64,000 nucleotides of DNA from Chlorokybus atmophyticus (GCA_009103225.1 RHPI01003156.1:1328552-1392551); one strand, 5' to 3'. Shown: positions 47,563 to 63,204, counted from the stretch's first letter. Notes: generated by a model from the sequence alone, not told the origin. A program made the numbers and translations.

Positions 47563-48734
47563 TGGTTGTGCATTTTTGTCTTATTCTTGACAATCATCAT
47601 AACGGCAGCTGGTCAGTATCACATGTGTATCATACGAGTGCACGCTACGGGTTGAGACTTTCTATGTGCAAGTGAATATTCAGTGTAAGCTGCGTTGTTA
47701 CTGCAGCACTGACTATACATGAGATTTCTCATAGCATCTATTGCTCCCACGCGCCGGCCATCTCGATCAGTATCACATATTGACTGTCACAACTAGCCAG
47801 GTTACTTACACCCTCAATAGATTACAACGTATACATCACTTATATTTGCTGTACTTGTCACTACCGCTGTCAATGGGCCGCTGACCACCATGGTGCATGT
47901 GCAGGTAATGAAAGCTTAAAATGCATGCTTAACCGACACGGGGGTAGGGGTAGGGGCAGGGGAAGGTAGGTAGCCATGCATGCAAGTATATGCATGGCTT
48001 AGCCTGGATAAGATGTAAGTAATAGAGGTGAGCATTGATGTGGTGGCATATGTTGCATGCGTTCGGCACTACGCATTTGCAGCGCCGCATTGGTAGCTTT
48101 TGTACACTACAATTCCTGCTCCAATGAACAAGCAGTGGCATTGTTGCAACTGTTACACCATGCTTTCGTGTTGTGTAACATGTGTGTGATAAACATAAGC
48201 TGCCAGATACAGATGCATTAGTGCCAAGCACGCATGCACAAACACAAGCATAAAGACCAAACACAAGCATTAGGCCGGAAGTGTAATTATAAAGGCCAAT
48301 GCACAGCCAATGCTAGGTATGTATTATAACCAAGAGCGTGACCGAGTTGGTGTGGAGGCGGGTAGCAAGTAGCAGAGCAGCAAGTAGCAGGGCATAGTTG
48401 AGCAACAGGTGTGGTGGTTAGTATAGCAGTTACGAACGGCGCAAGGCTGAAAAATAGCAGCAGCATGGTGAGGGGTGGAAGGGGTGGTTGAGTGCGGATG
48501 CGGTGCGGTGCTGTGCGTGAAACATGTGTTTGCGGCTTTACTTGCTTCAGACATTATCAAGTGTACACGCATACAAAACTACCATGTTCATTACTACACA
48601 CCAATGCAGCATGTGCAAACGTGTCGCAGTTTCGTGCTTACCAACAACAACCTATACACACCAAACAAAAGTGTTTTTGATTCAAAACAACACACCAACT
48701 GATCAACTTCTCTACACCTTTCTCCCTTCACTCC
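47563..48734. other. Spacer between convergent IleRS and KatG
   Basis: About 1.17 kb holding 3' flanks. Includes a short G-rich tandem run (ggggtaggggtaggggcagggg, about 47939-47963). No gene supported. Confidence 0.55.
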
Positions 48735-52476
<3,742 letters not shown>

Positions 52477-53631
52477 GGTGGAGAGAAGTGGTGAGAGAGA
52501 GAAGGGGAGAAGCGGCACGCGTGTGTCTCACACACGCAAGAAAGGACGTTTACCCGCTACTTTATGAAGTGCACGCTGCATACACTGCGCACCATACCAA
52601 GAGTGTGACATCAGCGCGCTATAATGTGATCATCATCATGTCAATACACTCCGCCCTCGTGCATGTATTCTTGTCGCTGAAGTACTGTGTGACAGTCTGT
52701 GTCTGTATGTCTCCTTGTTCCGCGCCTCGGACACAAATAATAACGCTATTTCGACTGGGGATGGGGCCACACGACAACCACGCGCTTGCCGCCACTGCCT
52801 GGGCATCTTAGCTTGAGGCCACCTAGTCAGCATCGGCAAAAAGGAACCAATGTCAGGGGTACGTACGTACGTGTGCAGCATTGCGCTGCAGTACAATTGG
52901 GCTGGCTCGACAGCATATTCATCAGCGTATTCATACATGCAATGCTCATGCATGCATGAGCCATGCATGCATGCCATCGCTATGGTCCGGTAACCGCCTA
53001 CCCCGCCAAATCCATGATAATATCCATTGATGCACATTATGTGCAGCACTTGTCTCGTCAGAAGGGGTACTCATGAATGCATACATAAGTACATAGTGTA
53101 CATGTACATACTGCACCAAAGGACTAATATTTGCCACGTGCCACACATACAGAGTACGGACATTTTATGATGGCGACGGGACAACTATCCGCGCCATCAT
53201 GATCAATGGATGCACTCATGCCGGCACGCCAAAGGGGAAAGTTTCTAAGCAATCGTGTCATCTTGCAAACGCGCATCCATACCGACAGCATGTCGGCGAC
53301 ATCGTTCTCGAGTGGTCGCGGATCTCCGTATCCTATCGCTAATGATGTCATTATGTATTATACTGTACTCTGCTGTATTTGTAATAAAGGCCGCGGAAAA
53401 CCTCACGGGTCGCGGAGGGGCCGCTGGCCCAGTATTGGGGCTGGCCCAGCCCGGCTGGGTACTTCCCCGGACGGGCCACCATGCACTGGCCAAAGTTTGC
53501 TGCACTGGCCACCACCCCAATCTTATGTTACAGGCCTGAATGTCACCCACGTCACGTGGCCACTACAAATCTCAAAGCTGATCTGCGTGCACTGAGAAAG
53601 GATGCGCTGACCAGGAAAGTGAGGAAGGGTC

Positions 53632-53672
53632 GACGGGTCGGCGGCGTGCTTCCCGCAAGCCGCCGACCCGTC
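53632..53672. repeat. Hairpin: 14-bp perfect stem, 13-base loop
   Basis: Arms 53632-53645 (gacgggtcggcggc) and 53659-53672 are exact reverse complements. It sits in a GC-rich island unlike the neighbouring DNA. Confidence 0.8.
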
Positions 53673-53989
53673 AACCGTCGGCAGTTGCGCACTTCCGTCG
53701 GCGTCTTGATGCACATGCCGGAGTCGGAATCATCGACATCGACATCGACACATGGCCCGGGGCTCTGGACACCCGCGCCGGATCGCGACCGGCGGCATTG
53801 TCCGGGGATCGACCTGCGCGGCCAGGTGTGGGGCGCCGGCCGCGCGGTTAATCGCGCTGACCGCGCGTCGGCGGAGGGCAGTGCCGAGCGCCGACGAGGG
53901 CGAGCTGCGCCGACCAGCTTACAAAGTACACAAAGGTTGTATACGGTATGAATAAAGGTAAGTAGTTTACGCTATATATATTGATTGTA

Positions 53990-54170
53990 ACTTGGCGTAG
54001 TGACATGACTTGTATATATGTATTATTATGTATGTGCCATATACATATGTAGTATTGGTATACACACATGTATATACATATGTATGTATGTATATATATA
54101 TATACATATACATATATATACATATGTATGTATGTATATAGATGTATATATGTGTATATTAACTTATTAA
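53990..54170. repeat. TA/TATG-rich low-complexity tract
   Basis: Runs of ATATAT and TATGTATG between the GC-rich island and the Crypton-like gene. Confidence 0.8.
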
Positions 54171-54509
54171 CAAACACTTGTGTATATAACCATTTAATGA
54201 TAGAGTAACCGTATATTAATAGGGCATGTTGCACGCAAGCAGCAACTACGTTAATGTGTATATACGTGTTTTGGGTGCGCGTGCGCGTGCGTACGTGTGT
54301 GTGCGCGCGTGCGCGTGGGCGTGCGCGTGGGTTCACATGTGCAATGCATGTTGTGCAAGCAAGTGTGTATATGCAACGCCAATACAGTGACTATATTAAG
54401 GCAACGCAACAACAAACAGTTTAACCAGGTGCGTTCGTGTACACATGTGCAAACCACCATAAGCACGTCATATCAACTAATCACTATGCTTTGGGCGTAA
54501 CAAATCAAT

Positions 54510-57404
54510 CAACTCTACAACTGTCAATGCTCGAAAACTTGCCACATGGCTTCTGCTTCTGCTCATGCAAAAGATCCAGTTGTCGCGCTACCTCGTCTTC
54601 ACTTACACCCTCCTTCATTGTCAACTTTTTAATGGCTTTGTACAAGACATTGCACTTGCCATAATGCGTCTTCATTCTGTTGTCGGCAACGCGCCATGTG
54701 GTCTTGAACCTCGCCTTCAAATCGCGCACGGCAGGACCACCATCAATCCCCTCGCTGAACTCCTTCAAAACAGCTGCAACTGTTGGCAACTTCAGCTTCA
54801 ACTGGTATATGACAGGTACAGTGTGATGCAGCTGAATTGGTTGGTGTTGCATCGTCGTGTGCTTTTGGCTCGTTCGCTCGTGCTCGTTTGCGCGAAGGAG
54901 ACTTCGTAACATCAGGGTACATAGAATCTGAGGATGGTGTTTGCCTCTTTGGCAAAGGAACATTGAGACCGCTGTGAAGGTTCTCAATGAGGCTCGTGAC
55001 CGTGTTCAGCGCCTTGGTTTCTGCAAATTCTGTCTCTATAATGGAGTTTAAGCGTTGCACCTTGCTTGCGACATCAATACTGCGATCTGAAGTGGTGGTT
55101 TACAGCGCATAGCTCCCTTGCAGTATCAAGGCCAACTGTGAACAAGCAGTAGATAAGCATCATAACAAACCAATGTTGCATACACACGCATTTAAAAAAA
55201 ACCGACGCACACATATGCTTACCCGATCAGGTAAGTCTTGATACTCAGTTCGTTCCTCTTGCATGAACAAATTGTGCGCGATGACAACGGGAGTCGCCCA
55301 CTCCTTAAACTCCAAGTTGTTGAATATGTTGTGGTTGCAGATGGCGAGCGCATCAAGGCCTAGGATGCTCAAGCCCATTAATTGCACTCTGTCGCTGCGC
55401 ATAATGGCTACGTCCTGCAGCAAACAATGTAAAGACCGTGTTTTATTAGATATGCCTTGTATGGTTGATCTAATTGAGTGAACAAACCTGAGCAATCACG
55501 TTGCGAAAATTATCTAGCATCTGAAGATGCTTTCGGCTACCAAGTCCTTAACCCCTCCTTCCAAATTGCGTTGTGAAATAAAAGTTCAAAATGCATTGGT
55601 CACATTACAAGCATATTTTCAAGTTTGCAAACTAATAGTAGTACCTGCAGAACTTCGGCAAAGCGCTGGTGAAGATTGGGAAAAATCTTTTAGTGAAATG
55701 CGTCTGGTAATGTGAACCTGGACCGAGCAAGGATAAGTTTTGTGTCAAGGCTGCGAGGACCATAACCAGCCACCATTGCACATGTAGACACATGCAACTG
55801 TGTGCAGTATGATTCAATTGGTCATTGTTCCAGCGACCGTTCTGCTTTACTCCGTCTTTAGAAGCCCTGCACACAGCTAGGTTAACACACGCGCAAACAT
55901 GTATGTGTGCTATATGTACAGGGCATCAAAAATGGTTAATCATTGTTTATTAACGCTGCGTTGATGGCTTATTGCGCGAAGCCCTTGCCCGCAGCATGCA
56001 CATGTGCTGCCTGTGACAACTTTGCACGCTCTGCTAACTTCGCGCTGGCGTTGCCATTGTTGTCGGTGATGGGCTCACCTGGCTTCATGCCAGGAAACAC
56101 GTGCGTGCCATACCTGCACTCCACATTTTGTATGAATGTGGGCACAACGACAGCAGTAATGTGGACCACACACATGCCCGCAGTAACAACACATTTAGAG
56201 CAATTCAGCTCTTACCACGATTGCTTGCTTTTAAATGTGGGGAATGGCGCTTGAGCAAAATGAAACCTGTAAAAGAAATGGAAAGCTAAAGCGTTGTGGA
56301 AGTCCATGATGGGATTCCAATTGCGCAGGCCCCCAAAGTACTCCACATTGCCATTTACCACAGTAGCTTTTGGCATTAGTTTTTGACATGTACTTTTTTT
56401 TTTGCAGATGTCCAACCTCAAGAATTTAGAACCTCACCTTATTCATTGTGCCGGTGCGCGAGATGAAGCATAGCATGACCCCGTGGTCCGGACCTAAGAC
56501 TTTAATAGGGACGTCATACTTTTAGAAGTCACATTCCTCAACCGCGCGACATACATCCCCTCTGGATATACAAGTGTGCCGCATGATCAGGTTCAAGCTG
56601 TTGTGTAACACAAACTGGTTGCATTTGAAGTCATCGCAACCATGCAGTGGGGCCAACAATAGAACAGGGTCAGAAAGTTATACCGGGCATTCAAAGCAAC
56701 TTGCTTGATCTCATTGCTAGTACTGGCACTCTTACGCAGCCAATATTCACCCATGTTGAAGTAATCGTCCTGGGTGTACCCCTCAGCATCGGTGCCTGCT
56801 AGCCGTCCATGAAATTCCTTGAAAAGGACAATACAGTAAGCGCAATATTTCAACTCACACTCCTTGTATAATATATACTTCAAGCCCGTGCAAGTTCACC
56901 AATCTAACTTCTTGGCTATGTCGCTTATGCTTCGCCTTGCATCAATGAGCACTTGCTTGACAATAGGGCTGCGCCTACAGTAAAGAGGAGTAGTACCATG
57001 CCCATCCCTCATCGCCTGGTCCTTAGCTGCATCCTATACACTTTTGATAATGTTTTCCAACACACTCTATCTTCGATGCTGATGTGCCAGCATGAACTTC
57101 TTCACAGCCGCCACTTGAATACGCTCACCAAGCTGTTGCTGTATGCACCACTCATAAACACGACACGAAGTTGATGTTAACGTTACAGTAATACATTCCA
57201 ACGCGCATGCGTGCAACTTACCTTGTATTGCTTCAAGCCTCGATCATACTTGCTGCTTCCGTTCTTTGGGCGCTGCTTTTGCTTTCTGCTGAGCAAGTCA
57301 TCAATGTTGAGTGGTCGTGGATCATGTGCTGTAGCCTCCTCTTGCTGACCATCGTTGTTGTCAATATGGGTCTCCCCTTTGCTATTGTCATCGGTCATGC
57401 TTGC
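54510..57404 (-). mobile_element. Crypton-like element: NDC10_II + GCR1_C-type gene
   Basis: Minus-strand exon-like blocks form one coherent protein of the NDC10_II/GCR1_C kind carried by Crypton (tyrosine recombinase) transposons. Blocks: 57222-57404 (acidic N-terminus, then RPKNGSSKYDRGLKQYK with a strong donor AAG-GTAAGT); about 56880-57000; 56593-56840 (DAEGYTQDDYFNMGEYWLRK); 56230-56395 (NVEYFGGLRNWNPIMDFHNA and LAFHFFYRFHF); 55980-56110 (YGTHVFPGMKPGEP); 55632-55860 (SKDGVKQNGRWNNDQL); 55220-55420 (ATPVVIAHNLFMQE); 54510-55060 (a basic linker, then VAAVLKEFSEGIDGGPAVRD, TWRVADNRMKTHY). The reading frame breaks near 54830 and near 57060, so this copy is probably damaged. Element ends and target duplications were not found. 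The family call rests on remembered pattern. Confidence 0.6.
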
Positions 57405-58183
57405 CTGCAACAGTGCATGCTAAGACATCGCATATGAGAGCAATAGCATGTCCATATTGGTGCGGCTTCAGTCACAATGCAATGCTTGCCATAATTGCAC
57501 TTACTTGGGATTGCAAGCAACATAACGCAACTGCCATAGCGGGGAACATGCTCCATCTTGTTGGTGGATTGCGTCGGCGTTGATGGTGATGATGTTGTGC
57601 AGAAGCAGCAATAATGCTCAACAAGTGTTGCAATAATGGCAATGAGGGAGCATGTGACTCGCCCACGCTGCTAACCAATGTCGCCAACCTCCCCACGTTG
57701 CGCCAACGCAATGCCCGCGTGAGCAAGGGTGCTGGACCCCATGCACTCAACTCATTATCAAGGGTCGGCATGTGATTTGCAACCAGCATAAAGAGTTAAG
57801 CAAATAGATACCTTGGGCCGCCATCTATATGATGGGTAAGGTCCAATCCTTAAGAGCTAATCTCAAACTGTGCCGTGCCACTGGAACTTGCGAGCAGGCA
57901 CTTGAAGGCACTTGACAATGCATCATGGCAATCTGCTTGAGTGTTATCTGGCAGTGAAAGCAACAAAAGAGGAGTCACAAGCACGCAAATTGCACGTTGC
58001 AAGGGAAAAGCATGCACTGCCTGTCTGTCACAAGCGAATTGCTCATCTCAGCTGTATGCATGTGAACATACCCACAACATCACTATAGACAACATGATCG
58101 TACCAGGCCAGTGTTATAGTGGGCCAAGGTGAGTGGTGTTCACATCCTCCCTACTTGCAACACCTGCACGATGTGTCATTTGG
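57405..58183. other. Spacer between Crypton-like and LTR-like elements
   Basis: A minus-strand ORF (57472-57789, starting MLVANHMPTLDNEL) is open but has no recognisable domain. It could be an upstream exon of the Crypton-like gene. Confidence 0.4.
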
Positions 58184-58270
58184 TGTAATGAAAAGGTACA
58201 CAAAATTACCATAAATCGACCATACAAGCACCAAGTCTTTTGTGGTCGAGTGGGCTGTGACATTGGTCAT
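58184..58270 (+). repeat. LTR-like segment, copy 1 (diverged)
   Basis: Begins tgtaatgaaaaggtacac and matches 58638-58731 over about 75 bases, including the identical string caccaagtcttttgtggtcg. After that the copies separate, although a second similar stretch (near 58350-58390) suggests an insertion in this copy. Confidence 0.6.
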
Positions 58271-58310
58271 CGGAGCTTGAGACCCGGGTACGATTCCTGC
58301 CTTGCACACG
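58236..58310 (+). other. tRNA-like promoter boxes inside the repeat
   Basis: A-box-like tggtcgagtggg at 58243-58254 and B-box-like gggtacgattcc at 58286-58297, 43 bases apart. A full tRNA cloverleaf could not be drawn. It may be a SINE-like insertion or chance. Confidence 0.3.
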
Positions 58311-58627
58311 AATTCCGTGGTCGTTGTTTTTCGATCCAATAACATCGGAAATGGTCACTTTATAAGTGCCATCATTGATGCGTCGCGACTTGCCTAATGG
58401 CAGTTGCGCCGAACTGACTAGTTTAGTCGGCACGACAGGGCGCGACCTGCCTATCGCGGCGACGCAACCTGTGGGGCCGGCAGCGGTGCGCTATGCGCGC
58501 GTTGACCGGTATGGGCCCAAATTGGCCGGTCCTTGGGCGGTGGGGCCGGTGACCGACCCTAATCAGACCCCTGGGATGATTCCCCAGCTGATGCAAGCCT
58601 GCTGCCGAGGACGTCAGCGTTCTTAAG

Positions 58628-58637
58628 TGGGGGGGAA
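58628..58637 (+). promoter_or_regulatory. Polypurine tract before an LTR
   Basis: gtgggggggaa directly precedes TGTAACGGG at 58638, the usual layout of a retrotransposon plus-strand primer site and LTR start. Confidence 0.55.
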
Positions 58638-59255
58638 TGTAACGGGAAGGTACATTAAATTACCACAAATTGGCCATAAAAGCACCAAGTCTTTTGTGGT
58701 CGAGTGGGCTGTGACATTTGGTCATTATAACTTTGATGCAAGCGTGTTCATGCTGCGTCGCAAATTTTACACGGTGACTGACTAAGGACTGAGGGACTGA
58801 CTGGTGCCTGAGCCTGCCTGTCGCTGCCTGAAATATTACTTTTGCATTGTTGGGTTTGCCGTTGGCTTAAGTGGACTGACGCAGACGGCCGCGGGCCGAA
58901 AGTGGTTGTCAGTGGCACTAACCGGCCAAGAGTTGTCAACCAGTTACCCTTTGGTCGATGTGCACAGACGGCCGTTAGCCGGTAGTTACGGACAGCTGAC
59001 AGCAATAGCCGGCAGTTTCTTTGCCGTTACACTGCTGTTAATATGTGACCCTTGCCGTTTGACAAAAGTTGGCACATCTTGCCGTAAGCCAACACTAACA
59101 TGCCATGCAGCTTGTACAAACCTTGGACTGATTGTTTGGTCTTGCACCTAAAAGCCCACAATAAATACAATGTACGGGCAGTGGTGAGAGTATGTCCACG
59201 TACAACTGAGCAGCCGACTTGCGCATTGAACTACCCTATAACATTGAGTCTAGCT
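58638..59255 (+). mobile_element. LTR-like retrotransposon remnant, copy 2
   Basis: Starts TGTAACGGG after a polypurine tract. The right end is uncertain (before about 59255). The preceding 58366-58626 holds an open frame ending in a stop just before the tract, as the tail of an internal region would. No pol domain is present, so this is a fragment; Ty3-type is only a guess from the tract and start. Confidence 0.5.
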
Positions 59256-59262
59256 GTTGGAC

Positions 59263-59956
59263 TCATGCGCAGCTTGTCAACCCGTGGTGCCTCAGAACTC
59301 CTCCCCAAACCCCCTCCTCCTGTTCCTCCTCCAACGAGTCTTCCCCTTCAACGCCGGAGTCATCTTCATCCGCTGCCTCGCTCGCTGACAGTACAGCGGC
59401 TACTTCGTCCTTCAGCTTGAATGTCAGCGCCTCGCCGTGCACGCGCATGCGCTTGATGGTCGCTTTGAGAGTGACCACCTGCATTTGGTAATGCTGTAAG
59501 AGTGGCGTGCTGCCAGAGGACTAGCCCATCAGCATACACACGCTTACCTCGTCTTCCGCTTTGTTGCACTCCGGCAGGCAGACAGTCAGCCTGCCGCGCT
59601 GCTCTTGGTTCACTCTGACCAACATGACAATCTGCAAGCATACTGCTTAATTACCGCTGGAAACATTAAACTAGGTCATGGATTACCCGTTCGTGGTACT
59701 CCGCAGCTTCTGTTTTGCGACTTGTGAGCTCCCGCAAGTAGAAATAGGCTGTGCATTTGCGAGATTGGTCATGCTGTTCATGTGCATGACACTGGAGGTT
59801 GTGCATGAGGGTGTGCATGTCGTATTGACAATGTATGTCAAGTGCAAGATACTTGAGGCTGTGCATGTGCAAGATAAAAGAACCCTAGCATGTGGCATTG
59901 ACAGTGCATCGTAACCCACCTTGGTTATGCCAGTCTTGTTTGGTCCCTTCAATCAT
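59263..59956 (-). CDS. Small coiled-coil protein of unknown function
   Basis: Four exons with matching phases: up to 59956 down to 59920, 59687-59748, 59548-59631, 59263-59478, giving at least 132 aa. It reads MIEGTKQDWHNQ, YLRELTSRKTEAAEYHER, QEQRGRLTVCLPECNKAEDE, VVTLKATIKRMRVHGEALTF, then an acidic stretch (DEDDSGVEGEDSLEEEQEE) and a short tail. The frame stays open upstream to about 60400 with Ser/Asn/Asp-rich sequence, so the real start may be earlier. No family recognised. It lies between transposon remnants; it could be a host gene or a transposon passenger. Confidence 0.5.
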
Positions 59957-60318
59957 GTCGCCGTGGTCGCAGCTGCTGGTGGGTCGGATTTTCTTAGGGG
60001 CAGTATTGTGGTGTGCATTTGCCCACTCGGAGGGGGAGCCCTGTAAGATATCGCCCGAGTCACTGTTGTCATTGGATGTGCCCTTGGTAGTCTTGGTGGG
60101 GTTTGACACCGAGGACACCCCTCCGACACCCTGCCCGCCATGTGCGAACATGGAATTCATCCCGGACCTCGACCACGATGCCACTACGCCCTTGGTAGCG
60201 CCGCCAACGATCCTCCAAACGCCACATACCCTCGGCATCACGCCCCTGTAAGGGCATAGCCTGGCGGAGCTATCAATGGTGTTTTCATGCGCAGGGGGAC
60301 TGACATTGCCAGAGTTGT

Positions 60319-60518
60319 CAATGGTACGAACTGCCATTGCCATTGTACAAAGGTACCATTTCAATGGTACCTTTGTACAATGCCTAGACCTTTTGGCAAA
60401 GGCATCTTCGTACCATTGAAACGGTTCAATCAGAATATATATGTATATAAAAATATCCAGAGACTCACCCTGGACGTGCAATGGCTCGTTCGTACCATTA
60501 TAATGGTACGACGGAGCC
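60319..60518. repeat. Cluster of palindromes built on AATGGTAC
   Basis: Six copies of aatggtac or its complement in 200 bp. Includes a perfect inverted repeat with 20-base arms and a 2-base spacer (60341-60360 / 60363-60382) and a perfect 22-base palindrome (60490-60511) flanked by ggctc and gagcc. Confidence 0.85.
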
Positions 60519-60569
60519 AGTGACTGGCGGCCAAGTTTCCCGCCTCTGGCATGCAAGGGTAGCGGTAGC

Positions 60570-60575
60570 GGTGGC

Positions 60576-60606
<31 letters not shown>
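60570..60606. repeat. (GGC)n run
   Basis: GGC triplet repeat just upstream of the Plavaka-type gene. Confidence 0.85.
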
Positions 60607-60607
<1 letters not shown>

Positions 60608-60674
60608 GTGTGCGTGTTGCTGGATATGATGCAGGTTACATTGGCGACACCTGTGTCGACGTTAGTAGTGAGAT

Positions 60675-63204
60675 ATGGGAGTCCTTTGTCCGTATTGCCA
60701 CATGCGCTTCGCCACACGCAGCTCGGTCTACATGCACATTATTAGCAGCAGGGTGTGCAAGCAGATCAAGCTGTATGTTGGCCAGCGTTCATTACAGTAC
60801 GATGCGGGTCATGTTGAACCGGGGAGTTCAATCCAGGATGCTCACATGCTTGATGCTGAAGGATTCCTCTAGGAGACACACGCACAGCAGCAACAGCAGG
60901 AGGAGGAAATGAACGAGGGCTTTCGATGTGTGCGTGTGCCTGAGAAACCTGTGGCACGCCAACATGGAAGTGGAGGCGTCCCTTCGCACGCGTCGGAATC
61001 CAGGTGGTATGGCTCGGAGCATGCTCTTGCAGTGGCATTCGTGCAGTGCAACAACGGCCAAGGCCTGTCGGCCTCCGACATGGGGCGGATCATCAAGTGC
61101 ATCCGAAATGCACACTTCCTGACGGAAGAGCTCCAGTGGGAGACCGGTGTGCATGTGGCCAGCTACCTCCGGACCACGATTGCTTTCTCTCAGTCTGAGG
61201 TGTGTTCACGGTGTGCGGTGCATATGCTAAAAACCATCAGAGCCATGTCACATATGCACATGCGAGTGTGCTGCCGTATCAGAACTACGTGACGGCTGAC
61301 CTGCGCAAGCCTGGAGACCCTGAGAATCAGGACATCTGCGTCACATATATGCCGGCCAAGGTCTGTAAAATGCAGTACCTAATGCAGTATCGATGCAGTA
61401 TCTATTCTGAGGCCAGCATAGTAAGTAATGCTCTTGGTCGGAGCAGGTATGGCTCGCGCGGTTGTATGGCAATCCACATGCCGCCAATGGCTTCAATCTC
61501 CAGTACACTGGTGACGAGCACAGCTTTGGCCATCCTTCCACGGGCGATTGGTGGAAGGATGTGGAGGTGGATTTGAGGAGAGAGGTGGGGGAAGCGTCGT
61601 ACTTGGCGCCTGCCATTCTGTACAGTGACAAGACCACGCTGGACATCGCGGGCAAGCGCTCTGGCTACCCTCTGATGGCATCGCTTGCCAACTACAGTTG
61701 GGACATGTATGCTAGCAACATGGGGGTTGTAATGATAGCGCTTCTGCCGGTGGTTCACGCAGTGGCCGGGCATCCCACCTGGGCGCAGGGCAAGGAATCG
61801 ATCTCCATTCGGAAACGTGAGATTTTTCATGACGCTTTAAATGTAGTGTTAGGGGATGTGAAGCGGGCGAGTTGGGAAGGTCTGCAGCTCATCGACCCGA
61901 ATGGCATCGAGCGTCGTGTGTTTCCCGCGCTTGCCAACTACATCAGCGATTTGCAGGTAGTGGGCATGAATGGTTGTAACCGGATGCAGCCTGCCAGCAA
62001 ACAGTGCATGGAGGATGTTGTCAGTAAAATATCTGAGTTTGTCGTGTTGTAGGAGACTGCCACACTCGCACGCACTGTGTCGGGCAACCAAACACGACAT
62101 CCTTGCGATGTTTGTCTCGTCACCAAATCAGATCTGTTGGAGATGGATGAGGACTGGGAATTGAGAACCGAGGCCTGCTACACACCAGCAATACGTCAGC
62201 TGCGGGCGGACCTGCATAGCGGTGTTAGGAATGCACGCCAGACAGCCAAGCCTTTCAAAGAGCAGCACTCCATGCATGTCGAGGAGGTAATGGTCAAATT
62301 ATCGGCATTTGTGAGGATGAATGGCTTTTCGTGAAACCAGGCAATGTGGTTTGGCAACAAAATGCACTGTGGGGTTGGCGACAGTCGCGGGTGCCGGGAG
62401 CTGACTGCTACTCTCGTCTTGCCCCTGACGCAATGCATGTGCTGGGAGGCATCATTGACCACCTGCTTGCTGCTGTGTACGACGCCGCGAAGGAACGAAT
62501 GCGTCCATCCACGAGACAGATTCTGCAGGCCAGCCACGTCTTTGGTGTTGCTTTTGTGTTGAACACAAAAGCCAACAACACGTGCTCACGAGCAGATGTG
62601 CACAGGCTAGATGCATGCAAGGCGACTCTGCGGGTTTCGCACTTCAAGGCACCCACAAGCACAGTAGATCTCTTCCCGTCCGACCACTCCTTTTAGGTGG
62701 TGGAGAAAGTGGCGGTGCTGCAGCTGCTGCCGGTCCTCGCAGACGGTTTGCTGCTCGATAGTGAGGGCAACGATTTCTTTACCATTGCTGCCGCATCGCT
62801 TGCCCGGTGGAACAAGATGTTGCTCAAGGCGCATGAACACACAAAAGAGACCCTGACCACAGCCGACAACGAGCTGGCTGCCTTCAAAGCTGCAGTGTTG
62901 CATCCGCTACTGTCGTCATATTCTGCACAGAAATCAGGTTGGAAGATCGAGAAGATGCATCAGCTCACTCATTTTGGGCCGGCAATTGTCAGCAGTGGAC
63001 ACCTAGATTGGTTCAGCGCCAACCGCATCGAGCAGACGCACGCCCAAAATATCAAACGGTGGGCGCGTGGTGGCAACAACCGGGACTACCAGGCACGTAT
63101 CCTGAAGGCATGGAGCTGTGCGGAATATGTGAGAGAGGATGGCATGGTCGTGGATCCCGAGATGCACTCGGTCATGGCGCAGGCGCGGCAGCAGTGCTGT
63201 AATT
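60675..63204 (+). mobile_element. Plavaka-type (CACTA-related) transposase gene
   Basis: Cut-and-paste transposase known mainly from fungi. Opens with a C2H2-like finger (MGVLCPYCHMRFATRSSVYM). The core (61462-61950) has TGDWWKDVEVDLRREVG, LAPAILYSDKTTLDIAGKRS, ANYSWDMYASNMG and IALLPV, the DKT-centred block I associate with Plavaka. A zinc-binding-like CDVCLVTKSD and a C-terminal EKMHQLTHFGPAIVSSGHLD, IEQTHAQNIKRWARGG follow. Reading needs several GT-AG introns (for example 61199 on, 61362-61446, 61957-62051, 62288 on, 62530-62696). The frame has an in-frame TAG at 60870-60872. The last codons run into the Copia LTR at 63205, so the C-terminus is altered. Terminal inverted repeats were not identified. 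Confidence 0.72.

Larger units (their letters stand above)
52477..54509. other. Non-coding stretch with GC-rich and AT-rich segments
   Basis: About 2 kb upstream of KatG. 52860-53080 has many CATGCATG/GTACGTAC strings. 53390-53920 is GC rich with a perfect hairpin (listed separately). 53990-54170 is an AT-rich ATATGTATGTA run. No host gene supported; probably degraded transposon DNA. Confidence 0.5.

Noticed and set aside
47939-47963. Telomere-like GGGGTA repeat
   Set aside because: Only about three imperfect units in an interior spacer; no sign of a chromosome end.
54828-54846. Intron of 18 bases to explain the frame change in the Crypton-like gene
   Set aside because: Far too short for splicing. 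A frameshift in a damaged copy is more likely.
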